Made by a program: the position numbers and the translations under genes. Shown one piece after another: positions 11,968-23,300 of a DNA stretch of 64,000 nt (its first letter is position 1; the number at the start of each line of letters is the position of its first letter). The notes beneath the pieces were generated by a model. It did no database searches, was not told the origin of the DNA, and was given only the letters and a program-made list of their open reading frames with translations. This stretch comes from Osmanthus fragrans (lineage: Eukaryota; Streptophyta; Magnoliopsida; Lamiales; Oleaceae), in contig CM033361.1 of the NCBI GenBank assembly GCA_019395295.1, forward strand, positions 5,605,138-5,669,137, written 5' to 3'.

Positions 11968-13816
11968 TCATCTCCACCTCACTCCAACACCGCCCCGTAG
12001 GGCCCAAGCCCACTTAGGCACATCAACTCTCTCCATGCTGTTCCGCATAGCAACCTTGAAGGTGAAAGGCTCATCAACCCCCAACGAGAGTGCATACTCA
12101 ACCATATTTGATTGCCCATAGTGCCTCAGAGGTTGGTTTGACCCCAACTTCTGAACTAGCTTGAATGCTCGACTTGGCCTAGAGGATGCAAAACTTTCCT
12201 CAAATTGTTGTTGTTGTAGAGCCTGTACATTCTTCTGCTGAACCTCCTCATGTTCAAGCACATCATCACTCTCCTCTCGAGTGTCTCCATGATACACCTC
12301 TCGAACATGACTTTTACCTGGTCGATCCCTGGATTCTATCTCAACAACCTGAGACTTAGAACCCCCTACAGCTTCAACACCACTGGGTACCGTAGCTTTT
12401 GACCAAGCTACCTTGAGTTCTCCTCAAAAGTAACATTCCTTCTGATAATGAACTTCGCCAAGTCTCCACCACTTCCACTTGTCTCAACCGCTACATCATC
12501 TGTAACTGTAGTACCCTGAAGAACATATAGGTTGCCTTGACGAATGCCCTTCATCACTACCAAAGAGCCCTGAACAACCTTCTTGACTCCATCCCGAGTC
12601 ACAATCTTGCAACCACCGGAGTCTAAAGTACCAATAGAAATAAGGTTCTTCCGCAATTCAGGAACATGCTTCACATCCATCAATGTTCTCACCATTCCAT
12701 CATGCATCTTGATTCTAATGGAACCAACCCCCACCGTTTTACAAGCATGGTTATTACCCATCAACACGGTTCCACCATCAGTGCAAGTATAGGTACTAAA
12801 CCACTTCCTATTCGGACACATATGGTAAGAGGAACCAGAATCAAGAATCCACTTACCGGAGATTTCTTCATCACAAGTGATGGTGTAGCACTCATCGATG
12901 CCCCCTTCTTTCGAGGCATAGCTAACCTCTTGATTGCCATGAACTCCCTCCTCTCTGTTGTTGTTGTTCTTCTTCTTCTTTCCCGCTCTTTTATTTTGAC
13001 AATTTGCCTTGAAGTGCCCGAGCTCCCCGCATTTGAAACACGACCTTTCCGCGAGAGGTCTAGAACTCCATCTAGACTTTCCTCGCATGCCCTTTGCCCG
13101 TTCGTTGCTCCTCCTCTCACAAACAACCCTTGAGCTTGATCCTTATTACCAATAGTAGACATGCCACTAGTTGCAATCTTTCGAAGATCATCCGCTAGAA
13201 GTGACGTTCTAGTGTCCTCCATCACAAGTTTATCACCCACAAGCATCAATGTTTGAACAAGGTTCTCATAAGACTTTGGCAAAGAAAGAAGCAGTAGAAG
13301 TGCTTGATCCTCATCATCTACCTTCACATCAATGTCCTTCAAGTCTGATATGCACCTATCGAACTTGTTGACGTACTCCCGGATTGGTGTTCCTTCATCC
13401 ATCTTGCAAGTATACAATTTGGATTTCAAATAGATCCTATTAGTTAGAGTCTTCGTCATGAAGTTTGCCTCTAACTTCGACCACACTTCTGCCGCCGTTA
13501 CCTCACCATCTACCAAGAAAGCAACATTCCTTTCAAGGCATAGAATGATAGACGCTCGTGCTTCGAGATCAAGCTCCTCCCAATCCTCGTCCAACATATC
13601 TTTGTGCTTCTTCTCCTTGCCCCCCAAAGCCTTGTGCAACTTTAGAGAAATCAACAAATTTTTCATTTGCATTCTCCAATACGAAAAATCATTCTTCCCA
13701 TTGAACTTCTCTATCTCATACCTCCCAATCTTCACCGCTCCACTAGTAGACGTTATTAGCCCACTCGTTTTAGTGAAATCCGACAACCAAGTTCTCACAG
13801 GAATTTTATCAAACAC
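11968..13816 (-). pseudogene. Copia gag-protease-integrase-tail remnant with two frameshifts and internal deletion
   Basis: Gag begins near 13816 and contains YEIEKFNGKNDFSYWRMQMK and the UBN2-type region. A one-base frame change near 13105-13120 separates Gag from the zinc knuckle CFKCGELGHFKANC (CX2CX4HX4C) and the protease site DSGSSYHMC. The GAG-pre-integrase piece GNLYVLQGT is then followed directly by KFIIRRNVTFEE, which normally follows the integrase core, so the DDE core is deleted. A second frame change occurs near 12420. The next frame gives RHYGQSNMVEYALSLGVDEP, the linker before reverse transcriptase, and ends without any RT. No intact polyprotein remains. Confidence 0.88.
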
Positions 13817-13885
13817 CTTGTCTACACACTTGATTCAAGCCTACCTTCCTCAAATCGAAGCTTGACCACCTTGGTTTGATATGTA

Positions 13886-13897
13886 GCTCTGATACCA
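13886..13897 (-). promoter_or_regulatory. Primer binding site (initiator Met-tRNA) of Copia element
   Basis: The minus strand reads TGGTATCAGAGC directly inside the 5' LTR (right side), the standard complement of the 3' end of plant initiator methionine tRNA used by most Copia elements. This fixes the element's orientation. Confidence 0.92.
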
Positions 13898-13899
13898 AT

Positions 13900-14310
13900 T
13901 GTTGGGAAATAAAGCCCAATCACAACCTTGAATCAATGTTGAACCAACCACAAGTTTTGACAAAATTCCAACAAACTTGATATTTTGGGTGAAATGGAGA
14001 TTTTCAATATATATGAATGAATTGGATTACTTGAACACTCCTCAAGTTAATCCCAAGAAAGAAAAGGAGCTTAAGATTTGTGACACAAGATAGAACAAAC
14101 CTCTAATCTTGTAAAAATCTCTCCAAAACTCTCAATTCTCTCTATTTTTCCTCTCTAAACCGGGCTATATGAATGGGGGAAACAATGGGCATAAATAGGT
14201 GCCGGGGCGCCGCGGCGCCGGATGAGTGGCGCCGCGGCTCCACCTCTTCAGCCACCGGCGCCGCAGCGCAATGGATGGGGCGCCGCGACGCCCCCCTTCA
14301 TTTCCCCACA
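13900..14310 (-). repeat. 5' LTR of Copia element (long form)
   Basis: 411 bp. Matches the other LTR almost base for base, but carries an extra GC-rich stretch of about 72 bp (about 14217-14289) built from GGCGCCGCGG-type words. The length change is best explained by expansion or loss within the short GC repeats. Confidence 0.93.
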
Positions 14311-14315
14311 GGTAT

Positions 14316-15017
14316 TCATAGATTTTTCTTTCAAACTTTGGAGTAATTTTGTCCTTTAAGAGAATGGCAGATGGCGGTCCCTTATTGACTATCTTCCAAC
14401 TATTCAATTAAGAATCACGCTTTATTCATTTATCTATGTGTCATTTATTGATGGTCTAGATACGAAAAATTGTTCATAATTTTTAGATGAGCTTTCTGTT
14501 TCTTCATTCTCCCCACGTGTCGCTTTGCATTTCACCAAACGGCTAGCTGGGTTAGTGAACTGCACTTCAATGGTTAATAAAAAGCCTAGTTGAGGTTGAC
14601 GATACGTTTACCTTGATCCTAGGTTTAATCCTATGTCGAATACATAATGAGGTCTCCTAAACATAGCCAAGTTTAGCCCCTATTTGACCTTCTTTTCTTT
14701 TTTTCTTTTTTTTCAAAAAGTCATTTTTTTAAAAAACTGATTTTAAACCATACATTCTTCCATATAATTTTACAAGCAAATTTAAAAAAAAAAAAAAAAT
14801 TCCTCTTTTTTAACCATACACATTCTCCCCAACATCACTATTCTAAAATGCATTTCTCCCAACAAATTAGTCTCAAACAAGGTCTTATATATCACGCATG
14901 TCCAATGGAAGTTTGAGTTCGTATATTGTCTCACAAAATGTAATGATATATAACCTATCCACGTATGCATCTAAATTCGTGACACCTTGTCCAGAAATGT
15001 GTGTGTGTCTGTCTGTC

Positions 15018-15074
<57 letters not shown>

Positions 15075-15752
15075 ATGTTCTAAAATGCATATAATGCATG
15101 AGAATACGTTTTGATTGAGTATCAAGTATTACAAAATTATGCATGCTTATGCGAAACATATTCATAATTATGCGTTTTTCAATTTTTAATATTTTAAAAT
15201 AATAAATAAACAAATAACGCATTATTTAAATATTATATTGCTCAAAATCATAAATACTATAATTTCTTGGTAATCAATTTCTACAATTAGATTAGACACG
15301 AACATTTACTTAAAAAATTGTAAATGTTGTTTAACTCATTTTTCATACAAGTTATTTTTCGTATCATCCGATATAAAATCATCTTCATTGGGCTCCCTTA
15401 TTTCAACTCGAGAATTTCTAATACCTCTTGTAAATGGTAGATTATCATTATTAATTTCTTCCTTATCATTACAATGATCGACAATCCAAAATTGTTCATT
15501 ATTAGCATCACTTGCTAATAAAACTAAAGAAATACAGAAGAAGAAGGCTCGAGCTCGGCGTAAATACTTTGCAACTCTACGATTTTTATTTTTTATTTTT
15601 GAATTTTTTTTAATGTCAAAATCCTACATATTATTGTATGTAATTCATGGGCTTGAGTGATTTGGGTTAATTTAATATTTATTGGGCTCAATCTGCTTCC
15701 TTTTTCTTTTTTTTTTTAAAGTTATAAAAATGAGGTGAACTTTGTTAGGTTA
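14316..15752. other. Intergenic; MITE-like tract and (TA)n microsatellite
   Basis: No gene recognised. Positions 14675-14885 look like a diverged Tourist-type MITE (CCCCTATTTGACC at one end, GTCTCAAACAAGGTC at the other). A (GT)n-(CTGT)n-(TA)25 compound microsatellite lies at 15000-15072. The rest is AT-rich with no domain-bearing frame. Confidence 0.5.
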
Positions 15753-15937
15753 GCCCCCGTTTGATTCTCATTTTCTCAAAATTCATTTTTCTCTCTCTTC
15801 TTTTCAACCACATATTATTCAATAAAATAATATTACACGTAAATCCAAAACTTTTCTTTAATTTTCAACCACACATTCTCCATCAATCAACTATTCAAAA
15901 TACATTTTCTTCTCCAAAATGGGAATCAAACGGGGTA
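15753..15937. mobile_element. Tourist/Harbinger-like MITE with TTA target duplication
   Basis: Ends: left GCCCCCGTTTGATTCTCATT; right, reverse-complemented, CCCCGTTTGATTCCCATTTT. Flanked by TTA at 15750-15752 and 15938-15940. Length 185 bp, no coding capacity. TTA duplications and GGGG-type ends are typical of PIF/Harbinger MITEs. The right boundary has two extra bases (TA) before TTA. Confidence 0.7.
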
Positions 15938-16234
15938 TTAATTTTGACACAATTTTTAACACAAATGGGTGCGCATTTAGATGTTTAAGCGTGTATATAC
16001 GGTCAAAGAAACGAGTTGATCATATTATCATAAGCATACCCTATATGCAAGATGTTTCAAAAATGTATCGATCATATACAAATATATGTGCGCATTTTAG
16101 AATGCTATTATCTATATTCCCCTCTTCTAAACATTTTTACCTCTTATGACTTTTTCCATATTTGACACATTTTTCATTTCTGAATAATGATTTGACTATT
16201 GGAGTATAGAAAATAGAATTAGCTCAAACTTTCC

Positions 16235-16385
16235 CTTTTTGATCGGGATTAAAATCAAAATTTTAATAAGTTTTGATAAAAGTTAATGAAATTTATGATT
16301 AAAAAATTATAAGACCTATACAATATATAATTAAAATTAATTATTAACTTTAATTTAAATTAAAATCTGATTTTTAATCCGTAGC
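16235..16385. mobile_element. 156-bp MITE family, diverged copy
   Basis: GGGATTAAAATCAAAATTTT, TTTTGATAAAAGTTAATGAAA, TTAAAATTAATTATTAACTT and AAATTAAAATCTGATTTTTAATCC follow in the family order seen at 16825-16980. The ends are degraded. Confidence 0.55.
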
Positions 16386-16824
16386 CTATCCTCAAATTCC
16401 TTCAGAGCCCCATCAGCGGAGGTTGGAAAAACACGTGTGTCATCAATCATATTTTGTCGTTACTTTTCTAAGACATGTTTGAATTGAGAGGTAATTTGCA
16501 GACTGAATTATCGTATCCCTTCTTTATTATTTTATTATTTTTCAAAATGACGTCTTTGCTTCCTCTGCCGTCCGTTACACGATAAATGAAGAATAGGAAG
16601 TCTTTACTTGCTCAAATAATAAAAAATATTAATGTAATATAAAATATTTTTCTTTTCCAACATACTTTTTTTCATTGCTATCAGTCGTTCAAATTAGCTG
16701 AACATGAAAAAGTTTGAATACCCATACTCAATTCATTATTTAAATTGACGAACAAAATCTCGAACACTCATTGAAATAAAGTTCGAAAATATAATTCTCT
16801 ACATATGAAATAATACTAAGAGAG

Positions 16825-16980
16825 TGTTTGGTAGAAATTAAAATTATATTTTTTAGTAGATTGTGATGAAAGTTTTTGAAACGTGTGGTTGAAAAGTTAT
16901 AGGACCCATGAAAGATATGATTGATATTGATTGTTTGACTTTGACTTAGATTAAAATCAAATTTTAATTGGTACCAAACA
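16825..16980. mobile_element. 156-bp MITE family, best copy
   Basis: Left end TGTTTGGTAGAAATTAAAAT; right end reverse-complements to TGTTTGGTACCAATTAAAAT, so about 20-bp terminal inverted repeats are clear. The interior has TTTTTTAGTAGATTGTGATG and TGTGGTTGAAAAGTTATAGG. Length is identical to the copy at 18514-18669. The target duplication is not obvious. Non-autonomous DNA transposon of unassigned superfamily. Confidence 0.8.
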
Positions 16981-17059
16981 GGTTCTAACTTTCTAAGTAC
17001 AGTTATATAAACTTTTTCTAGTAAAAAGAACATTCAACAATTTGTGTATATTTTATCTA

Positions 17060-17400
17060 AGGCCCTGTTTGGAAGCCATTTTTTGTAGAAAAAATGCATT
17101 TCTTTATCGTTAGTTCCCAGCACGTGGGGCCCTGTGAGAGGAGAAGTCAACAATAGTGGCTGGCCCTTCTCCAACGGTACAAAATTTCATTAAAATAGGG
17201 GGAAAATGGCTTCCAAATAGGAGCTAAAATGCATTTTTTTTCTCTCCTCCTTTTTAACTACATATTCTTCAATAAAATAGTAATACACATAAATCCAATT
17301 TCTTTCTTTCTTTATTAATCGTACATTTTTCAAAAAATTATTAATTCAAAATACATTTTTCTCTAAAATAAAATCTCATTAAAATGGAGCCTTTGCACCC
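17060..17400. repeat. MITE-like repeats (GGCCCTGTTTGGAAGCC inverted pair plus TTTCTCTC tract)
   Basis: GCCCTGTTTGGAAGCCATTTT at 17062 is answered by AAAATGGCTTCCAAATAGGAGC at 17205-17226, an inverted repeat of about 20 bp bounding a 165-bp hairpin element. It is followed by a tract with TTTTTAACTACATATTCTTC like the Tourist-type MITE at 15753-15937. Confidence 0.6.
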
Positions 17401-17576
17401 ATTAATATAGATTACATCCAATTGAGATGCATTACCAACTCCCATGTGTTCTAAGTCACTCTCATAGAAGAAGTATGGGATCCAACTTTCCAACTCAACT
17501 GACTGAGACATCAAATTAGGGATTTTCCAATCTCTTTTTAAGTGTGGTTATTATATTCACTGCATTCTAGAAGGAG

Positions 17577-17578
<2 letters not shown>

Positions 17579-17616
<38 letters not shown>
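17579..17616. repeat. (TA)n microsatellite
   Basis: Uninterrupted TA dinucleotides over about 38 bases; no coding role. Confidence 0.9.
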
Positions 17617-17620
<4 letters not shown>

Positions 17621-18039
17621 TTGCAGAGAAAGAATAAAGAGGTATGTGAAAAATATTATAATTCGAACAATATATGGCGATAAGTAAGCGCATAACAATT
17701 ATAAGTATTTATATTTGTTTAGCGAAATAACAAGAAGAATTGTTCAAAAAGATTTGCAAGAATGACACCTTAATATACACTTTTGGCTAACTTTTTTTTT
17801 TTTTTTTTTTTTTTCTCTTTAATTTGTTCTCAAATTAAGATTTCTTTAAGTTAAAATTTTCAAAACGGTATTTAAAGAAGTTGATCAACACAATATCATG
17901 ATATCTTTCTATCCAATCAACATATTTTTGTGTTTCAATTATCCCAATCACAAATTTGATCTTGTTAATACTCGATCATTCTCATGACTACTCTAAAAAC
18001 TAATCGATTTTTCAAGAAATCTTACGGTCAATAAACCAT

Positions 18040-18196
18040 TATTTGGTTTAGATGAAAAATTATATTTTACGTAGATTTTGATGGAAGTTGATGGAATGTT
18101 TGGTTTCAAAATTGTTGGGTTTAACGAAATACGTGATTAAAAATAATTATTGACTTTGATATAGATTTTAATCCAATTTTTTTGTTGAATCAAATA
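18040..18196. mobile_element. 156-bp MITE family, diverged copy
   Basis: Starts TATTTGGTTTAGATGAAAAA and ends TTTGTTGAATCAAATA, with TTTACGTAGATTTTGATGG and AAAAATAATTATTGACTTTG inside, matching the order of motifs in the family. Confidence 0.6.
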
Positions 18197-18513
18197 GGGA
18201 CAAATATCAATGAAAAAACTACAACATTTGTCATTCTATAATTGTACTCAAAATAAGTAGTGATAAAAGTGTAACGTGGAATAATGCTTGTGACTTTGGT
18301 AGATATATATGATTTCTTGGTAGAACTCTCACCCAATATTATATACCTATACTAGTTGTCATCTTGCAAGCAACCCAGATGCCAAATGACAACTCAATAA
18401 CGCGTACAATTGTAATCTCATCAAACATTTTGGGGCCCTCAATGACTATTGTTTCACCCGCTATTGTTGGCTTTAAAGTTTAAATACTCTTAATTTACAC
18501 GATTTTTAATTGG

Positions 18514-18669
18514 TGTTTGGTGGGAATTAAAATTAAATTTTTTAGTAGATTGTGATAGAAATTTTTGAAATGTGTAGTTGAAAAGTTGTGGGATCTATAA
18601 AAAATGTGGTTAATATTGATTATTTGACTTTGACGTAAATTAACATTAGATTTTAATCTGACCCAAACA
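18514..18669. mobile_element. 156-bp MITE family, good copy
   Basis: Starts TGTTTGGTGGGAATTAAAAT; the right end reverse-complements to TGTTTGGGTCAGATTAAAAT. The interior TTTTTTAGTAGATTGTGATAG and TGTAGTTGAAAAGTTGTGGG agree closely with 16825-16980. Confidence 0.78.
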
Positions 18670-18961
18670 TGTCTCATGTCTTTAAAATCCCATCGCAGGT
18701 CAAAGGAAAAGACCGACTGAGCATGTTTGGGGTGAATTGCATTAAAAAGATCCCATCAAACAATATGTGGCCCTTAATGTATTGTTTCATCCACACATTT
18801 AGTACCTTTTTTTTTTTTTTTTTTAGCAAAAGTCATCCTAAACGTGCTTGAAATCTTAATTAACATGACTTTTAAAAAAAATAATTATAATCTTATGTGT
18901 AAAAATAATGCTATTTAACACTAGTGATGCTAAATCATCAGTTTAGATGATTACATTTAGT

Positions 18962-19117
18962 CCCTATTTGGAGGGGATTAAAATAAAAAATTTAGTAGAT
19001 TTTGATAATAGTTAATGATGTGTGATTGAAAAGTTGTGTATCTAATAAAATATGTGGTTAAAATTAATTATCGACTTTGACTTAGATTAAAATTTAGATT
19101 TTAATTTCTATCAAACA
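18962..19117. mobile_element. 156-bp MITE family, copy
   Basis: Starts CCTATTTGGAGGGGATTAAA and ends TAATTTCTATCAAACA, with TTTAGTAGATTTTGATAAT, GTGATTGAAAAGTTGTG and ATTATCGACTTTGACTTAG inside. It is the third recognisable copy within 1.1 kb. Confidence 0.7.
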
Positions 19118-19634
19118 TGGAGTTAATATGTTCAATTAAATGAATCATGTGACATTGCATTTAAGTGACCTTATCATTTAATGTCATATAATTGTCATCT
19201 AAACTGGTGCTTGATACTAGTGATATTGAATAACAGTACTATGTGTTAAACCTTTATTATGAAAATGAACATCTCTAACGTCCCGACAATTTTTTTGCTT
19301 TCACGTATTAAAATCTTGGTTCACTTAATCATCACGTACATCCGAGTAAACTAGTTTCTATAACATAAATCGAAATAGAAAATGAAATGTCTTGTATGTT
19401 CTCATGTCAAGCAATTCCATTAACTGTGTAGATCTATATGAATTTGTAAGAAAATACAATGTCACGAGGTGGTTTGAAAATAAACATTACAGGTTAACAT
19501 AAGAGATCACAACATCAAACAACCAAGAAGCATAGTACTATTTACGTTAAAAGAAACCCAAATGCCTAGCTTTTTCTGCTAAAAAATTTAAGATTTTACT
19601 GAACAAGATGAGCATGAAAATCACGAAGAGAACG

Positions 19635-19693
19635 CTTCTCTCTCTCTCTCTCTCTCTGAAGAGAACGCTTCTCTCTCTCTCTCTCTCTCTCTA
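19635..19693. repeat. (CT)n microsatellite with duplicated 5' block
   Basis: The word GAAGAGAACGCTTCTCTCTC occurs twice in tandem, each followed by a CT run. It lies about 620 bp upstream of the GH127-type gene start, within its possible promoter. Polypyrimidine CT tracts are common near plant promoters; a regulatory role here is only a guess. Confidence 0.85.
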
Positions 19694-19965
19694 TGTTATC
19701 ACATTCCCGTAAACCTGGGCGGCGTATTAGTCAAATTCTGAACAACCCTCCAAAGATATATGTCACCACACCCGTGATTATTCCTTTGCCATATCATATT
19801 CTCTGTCGATAAATACAAATTTTTGTGTGTCTGTATTATTTAATGTGGTCTGTGGAGCATCTAAAATATCTCTTTCATATCTGTATCTGTATAAATATCA
19901 ATCATTCATTTCATTCTTACCATAAACTCCATTTCAGGTCCAGTGCATTGATGGCTACATGTTCT

Positions 19966-19977
19966 ATATATAGTGAT
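19966..19977 (+). promoter_or_regulatory. Candidate TATA box of the GH127-type gene
   Basis: CTATATATAG lies about 335 bp before the ATG at 20311 in otherwise non-coding sequence. It is the best TATA-like element upstream of the gene; transcript data would be needed to place the true start. Confidence 0.35.
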
Positions 19978-20310
19978 AGATGTGAAAAGTGAGTCAAAAT
20001 ATAAAGGATTACATTACACACTAAGCATTTTTTTACTGCCATTTTACTGAATTCTATGAAGGGTTTATTTCATTTTTCTTCATTCACCAACTGGCGCCCA
20101 CAAAGATTTCATTTTTTCTCTTGGAGTTGTACAAGAAACCATTCTTTGCTTTTACAAGACCTTTTGGTCCTTTTCACATGTCCTATTCTTGTTTGATTGG
20201 GATTTTTATCACTAAGTGGGGTTTATTTCAGTTCTTTCCTACATGAAAGATTCATTGAAGGGTAAAACTTGAAGCAAAAGAGCCTTCTTTCTTGAAATTT
20301 GATTCAGAAA

Positions 20311-23300
20311 ATGAGGTCTTTAGTGTTATTCAAGGTGTCAATAGTTTTATTACAGTTATGTGGATGTTCTTTTGGTAAGGAGTGTACTAATATTCCAACT
20401 AGCTTGTCTTCACACACTGTAAGATATGAATTGTTGTCATCTGGTAATGAAACATGGAAAAAGGAGATGTTTTCACATTACCATTTGACTCCTACAGACG
20501 ATTCTGCCTGGTCGAATTTGCCTCCGAGGAAGAGGTTGAAGGAGGAGGAGGAGGAGGAGGAGGAATACAATTGGGCAATGATGTATAGGAAAATTAAGAA
20601 TACTGGTAGAGTTGGAGGTTTGCTTAAAGAAGTTTCATTGAATGATGTGAGATTGGATCCTAATTCAATGTATGGACTGGCTCAGCAAACTAATTTAGAA
20701 TATTTGCTGATTTTGGACGTTGATAGTCTCGTTTGGAGCTTTAGGAAGACGGCCGATTTGGAGACTCGTGGCAAGCCGTATGGTGGATGGGAGGATCCAA
20801 AAACGGAGCTTCGCGGCCATTTTGTAGGTTGGTTTGTATGAAATCCTCTCCTTGCCTTTTATTTCGATATATGTTGTGCACAAAGAGAAAAGAAGTTTTT
20901 ATTTTATGAAATAGCACAATCAAATTATTGCATTCATGTGTTGAATTTTGAGTAGTCAACGAAGTTTTGAAGAAACATAACTGCCTCATTACTTCTGAAT
21001 TAGAATTGATGTGCTCCTGTTATGCTCTGGAATCCTTTAGCCTGACTTGTGGATTCTTTCCAGATTTACTTAATTTTTTCCATTATTCAGATTGAACTTT
21101 ATCGTGTTCTACCTTTTAACTGAACTTCAAAAGGGGTCCGACCGACAGTGTGGAGCCTAATCGTACTTATATTACGTCCCTATTATATATAGGATTTATC
21201 CGGGGGCTATTTTGGGTGCAAGAGAGGTGCAAGGAGAACTTTTATTCTTCTTCTCTGTCATAATGAAACCTGTAGTGGCGAGTGGAAATAACTCTCATGT
21301 CGAGGCTGAACCACTATTATTTGTTTATAGTTCGCTTGTTCTCTAATTGCTCTCTTTATTATATATTCTATGCTGAGTGTATAATATGCACTGTATAAAA
21401 TTTAATTTGGCGACTGAGATTTTTTTTTATGTTGTTGATTTTATGAGCTTCATGTTACTGAATTTTGCTTTATATATTGAAGGGCATTACCTGAGTGCTT
21501 CAGCACAAATGTGGGCTAGCACTCATAATGACAGCCTTAAACAGAAGATGACTGCTCTAGTTTCTGCTCTTTCTTCTTGTCAAGAAAAAATGGGAACAGG
21601 GTATCTTTCTGCTTTCCCCTCCGAGCAATTCGACCGGTTTGAAGCTATAAAACCTGTTTGGGCACCATATTATACAATTCACAAGGTACGCAATGTTTTA
21701 TTATTCTCTTCTTAATCCTAATCCAGGATTGTTATGTTGAGGGCATGTTTTTGGTATGGAATCTCATAGTATAGCTATAAGACAGTATAAATGAAGAAAA
21801 TAAGCTAAAATCTTGCTAATTATACTGTTTATTCCTGTCCAATGCAGAATACCGATATGAACTGAATGTTTATGCTCACTCTTTCAAGCTTTGACAGATA
21901 TTGGCAGGTCTTTTGGATCAGTATACTCTTTCTGGTAATGCTCAAGCTTTAAAAATGACGATATGGATGGTTGATTACTTCTACAACCGTGTCCGGAATG
22001 TGATATTAAAATACACTCTTGAAAGACACTGGTTATCACTTAACGAAGAAACTGGAGGCATGAACGACGTTCTTTACAAATTGTACAGCATAACGGTGCG
22101 CCATAATGATATATAGAGCTGCCTTAACTTTTCAAATCATTTATACATTCAATAGAACTGATGCTCACAACACAACTGAGGTTTTTTGACACTCATTAAA
22201 ATTGTCTAAGGATCTTGATGGAAATTACACCTGAAATTCGGCATTCATTTGATAATTTTGTTGCATAATTTTCTCTTTTCTTTGCGTGTTCCGAACATGT
22301 ATATTCAGTTGCTGTAATTCAACTTGTGTTGTGCTCGAAGTTATATAATTTGAGCTGAAGTCCGGTTTTATCCTTCTTTGCAGGGGGATCAGAAGCATTT
22401 GTTGTTGGCTCATCTTTTTGATAAACCGTGCTTTCTAGGATTGCTAGCTGTGAAGGTAGACTGTGTATTTCTTTTCACATTGAGGTTTATGGCAAGAAGA
22501 TCCTAAACTTCCTGTCACAATTACATGCGAAACACGCCCTTAACGTTTAATTCTATTAGCTATTTATATTCTCACTTGTAGGCTGATGATATATCTGGAT
22601 TTCATGCTAACACTCACATTCCAGTTGTTATTGGATCTCAAATGCGGTATGAAGTTACTGGTGATCCACTATATAAGGTATTTTTTTTTGCCTTTTCTGA
22701 TAAACAGTCTAGTCTCTACATAATAGTGTTGATTTGAAAGAAGGGCATTGACTTCTAATAAATTTCTCGTGCAAAGTTTTGCTGAAATTTTAAGGTCTAA
22801 TGACCAACGAAAGTACGTCTTTCTGAAATACGATCCCTTTTTAACTTGGGTTTGTCAGGAAATAGGGATGTTCTTCATGGACATCGTCAACTCTTCTCAC
22901 AGCTACGCGACAGGAGGAACATCAGTTAAGGAGTTCTGGTACGAACACTGTAATTTCAAAAATGCATTTTTACGTCTATGTATCCCCACTTCATGCTTAA
23001 TTGGGATTAGTTAATTCATCTGAAATTATCTCGGAAAATTCACTATTTCATTTATGCTTCTTCACTCAATCTGTGTGCAGGTCAGATCCAAAGCGTCTAG
23101 CTAGCACTCTACAAACTGAGAATGAAGAATCTTGTACGACCTATAACATGTTGAAGGTGTGCCTATACCCTTTTATTTGTAGGGTCGATTTACAGCACCT
23201 TACAGTATTAAAATCTTGTAGGTTTCGCGTCACCTGTTCAGATGGACCGAGGAAATGGCTTATGCGGATTATTATGAACGAGCTCTGACAAATGGTGTGC

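Larger units (their letters stand above)
11242..14310 (-). mobile_element. Ty1/Copia LTR retrotransposon, internally deleted, with 5-bp TSD
   Basis: A complete insertion 3069 bp long, flanked by the 5-bp duplication GGTAT (11237-11241 and 14311-14315). LTRs are 11242-11580 and 13900-14310; on the plus strand both start TGTTGGGAAATAAAGCCC and end TTTCCCCACA, giving TG...CA ends. Orientation is minus, because the primer site lies next to the right LTR and the gag-pro frames are on the minus strand. The integrase core, reverse transcriptase and RNase H are missing, so it can move only if supplied in trans, and its remaining frames are broken. The LTRs remain highly similar outside one length difference, which suggests a fairly recent insertion. 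Confidence 0.95.
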
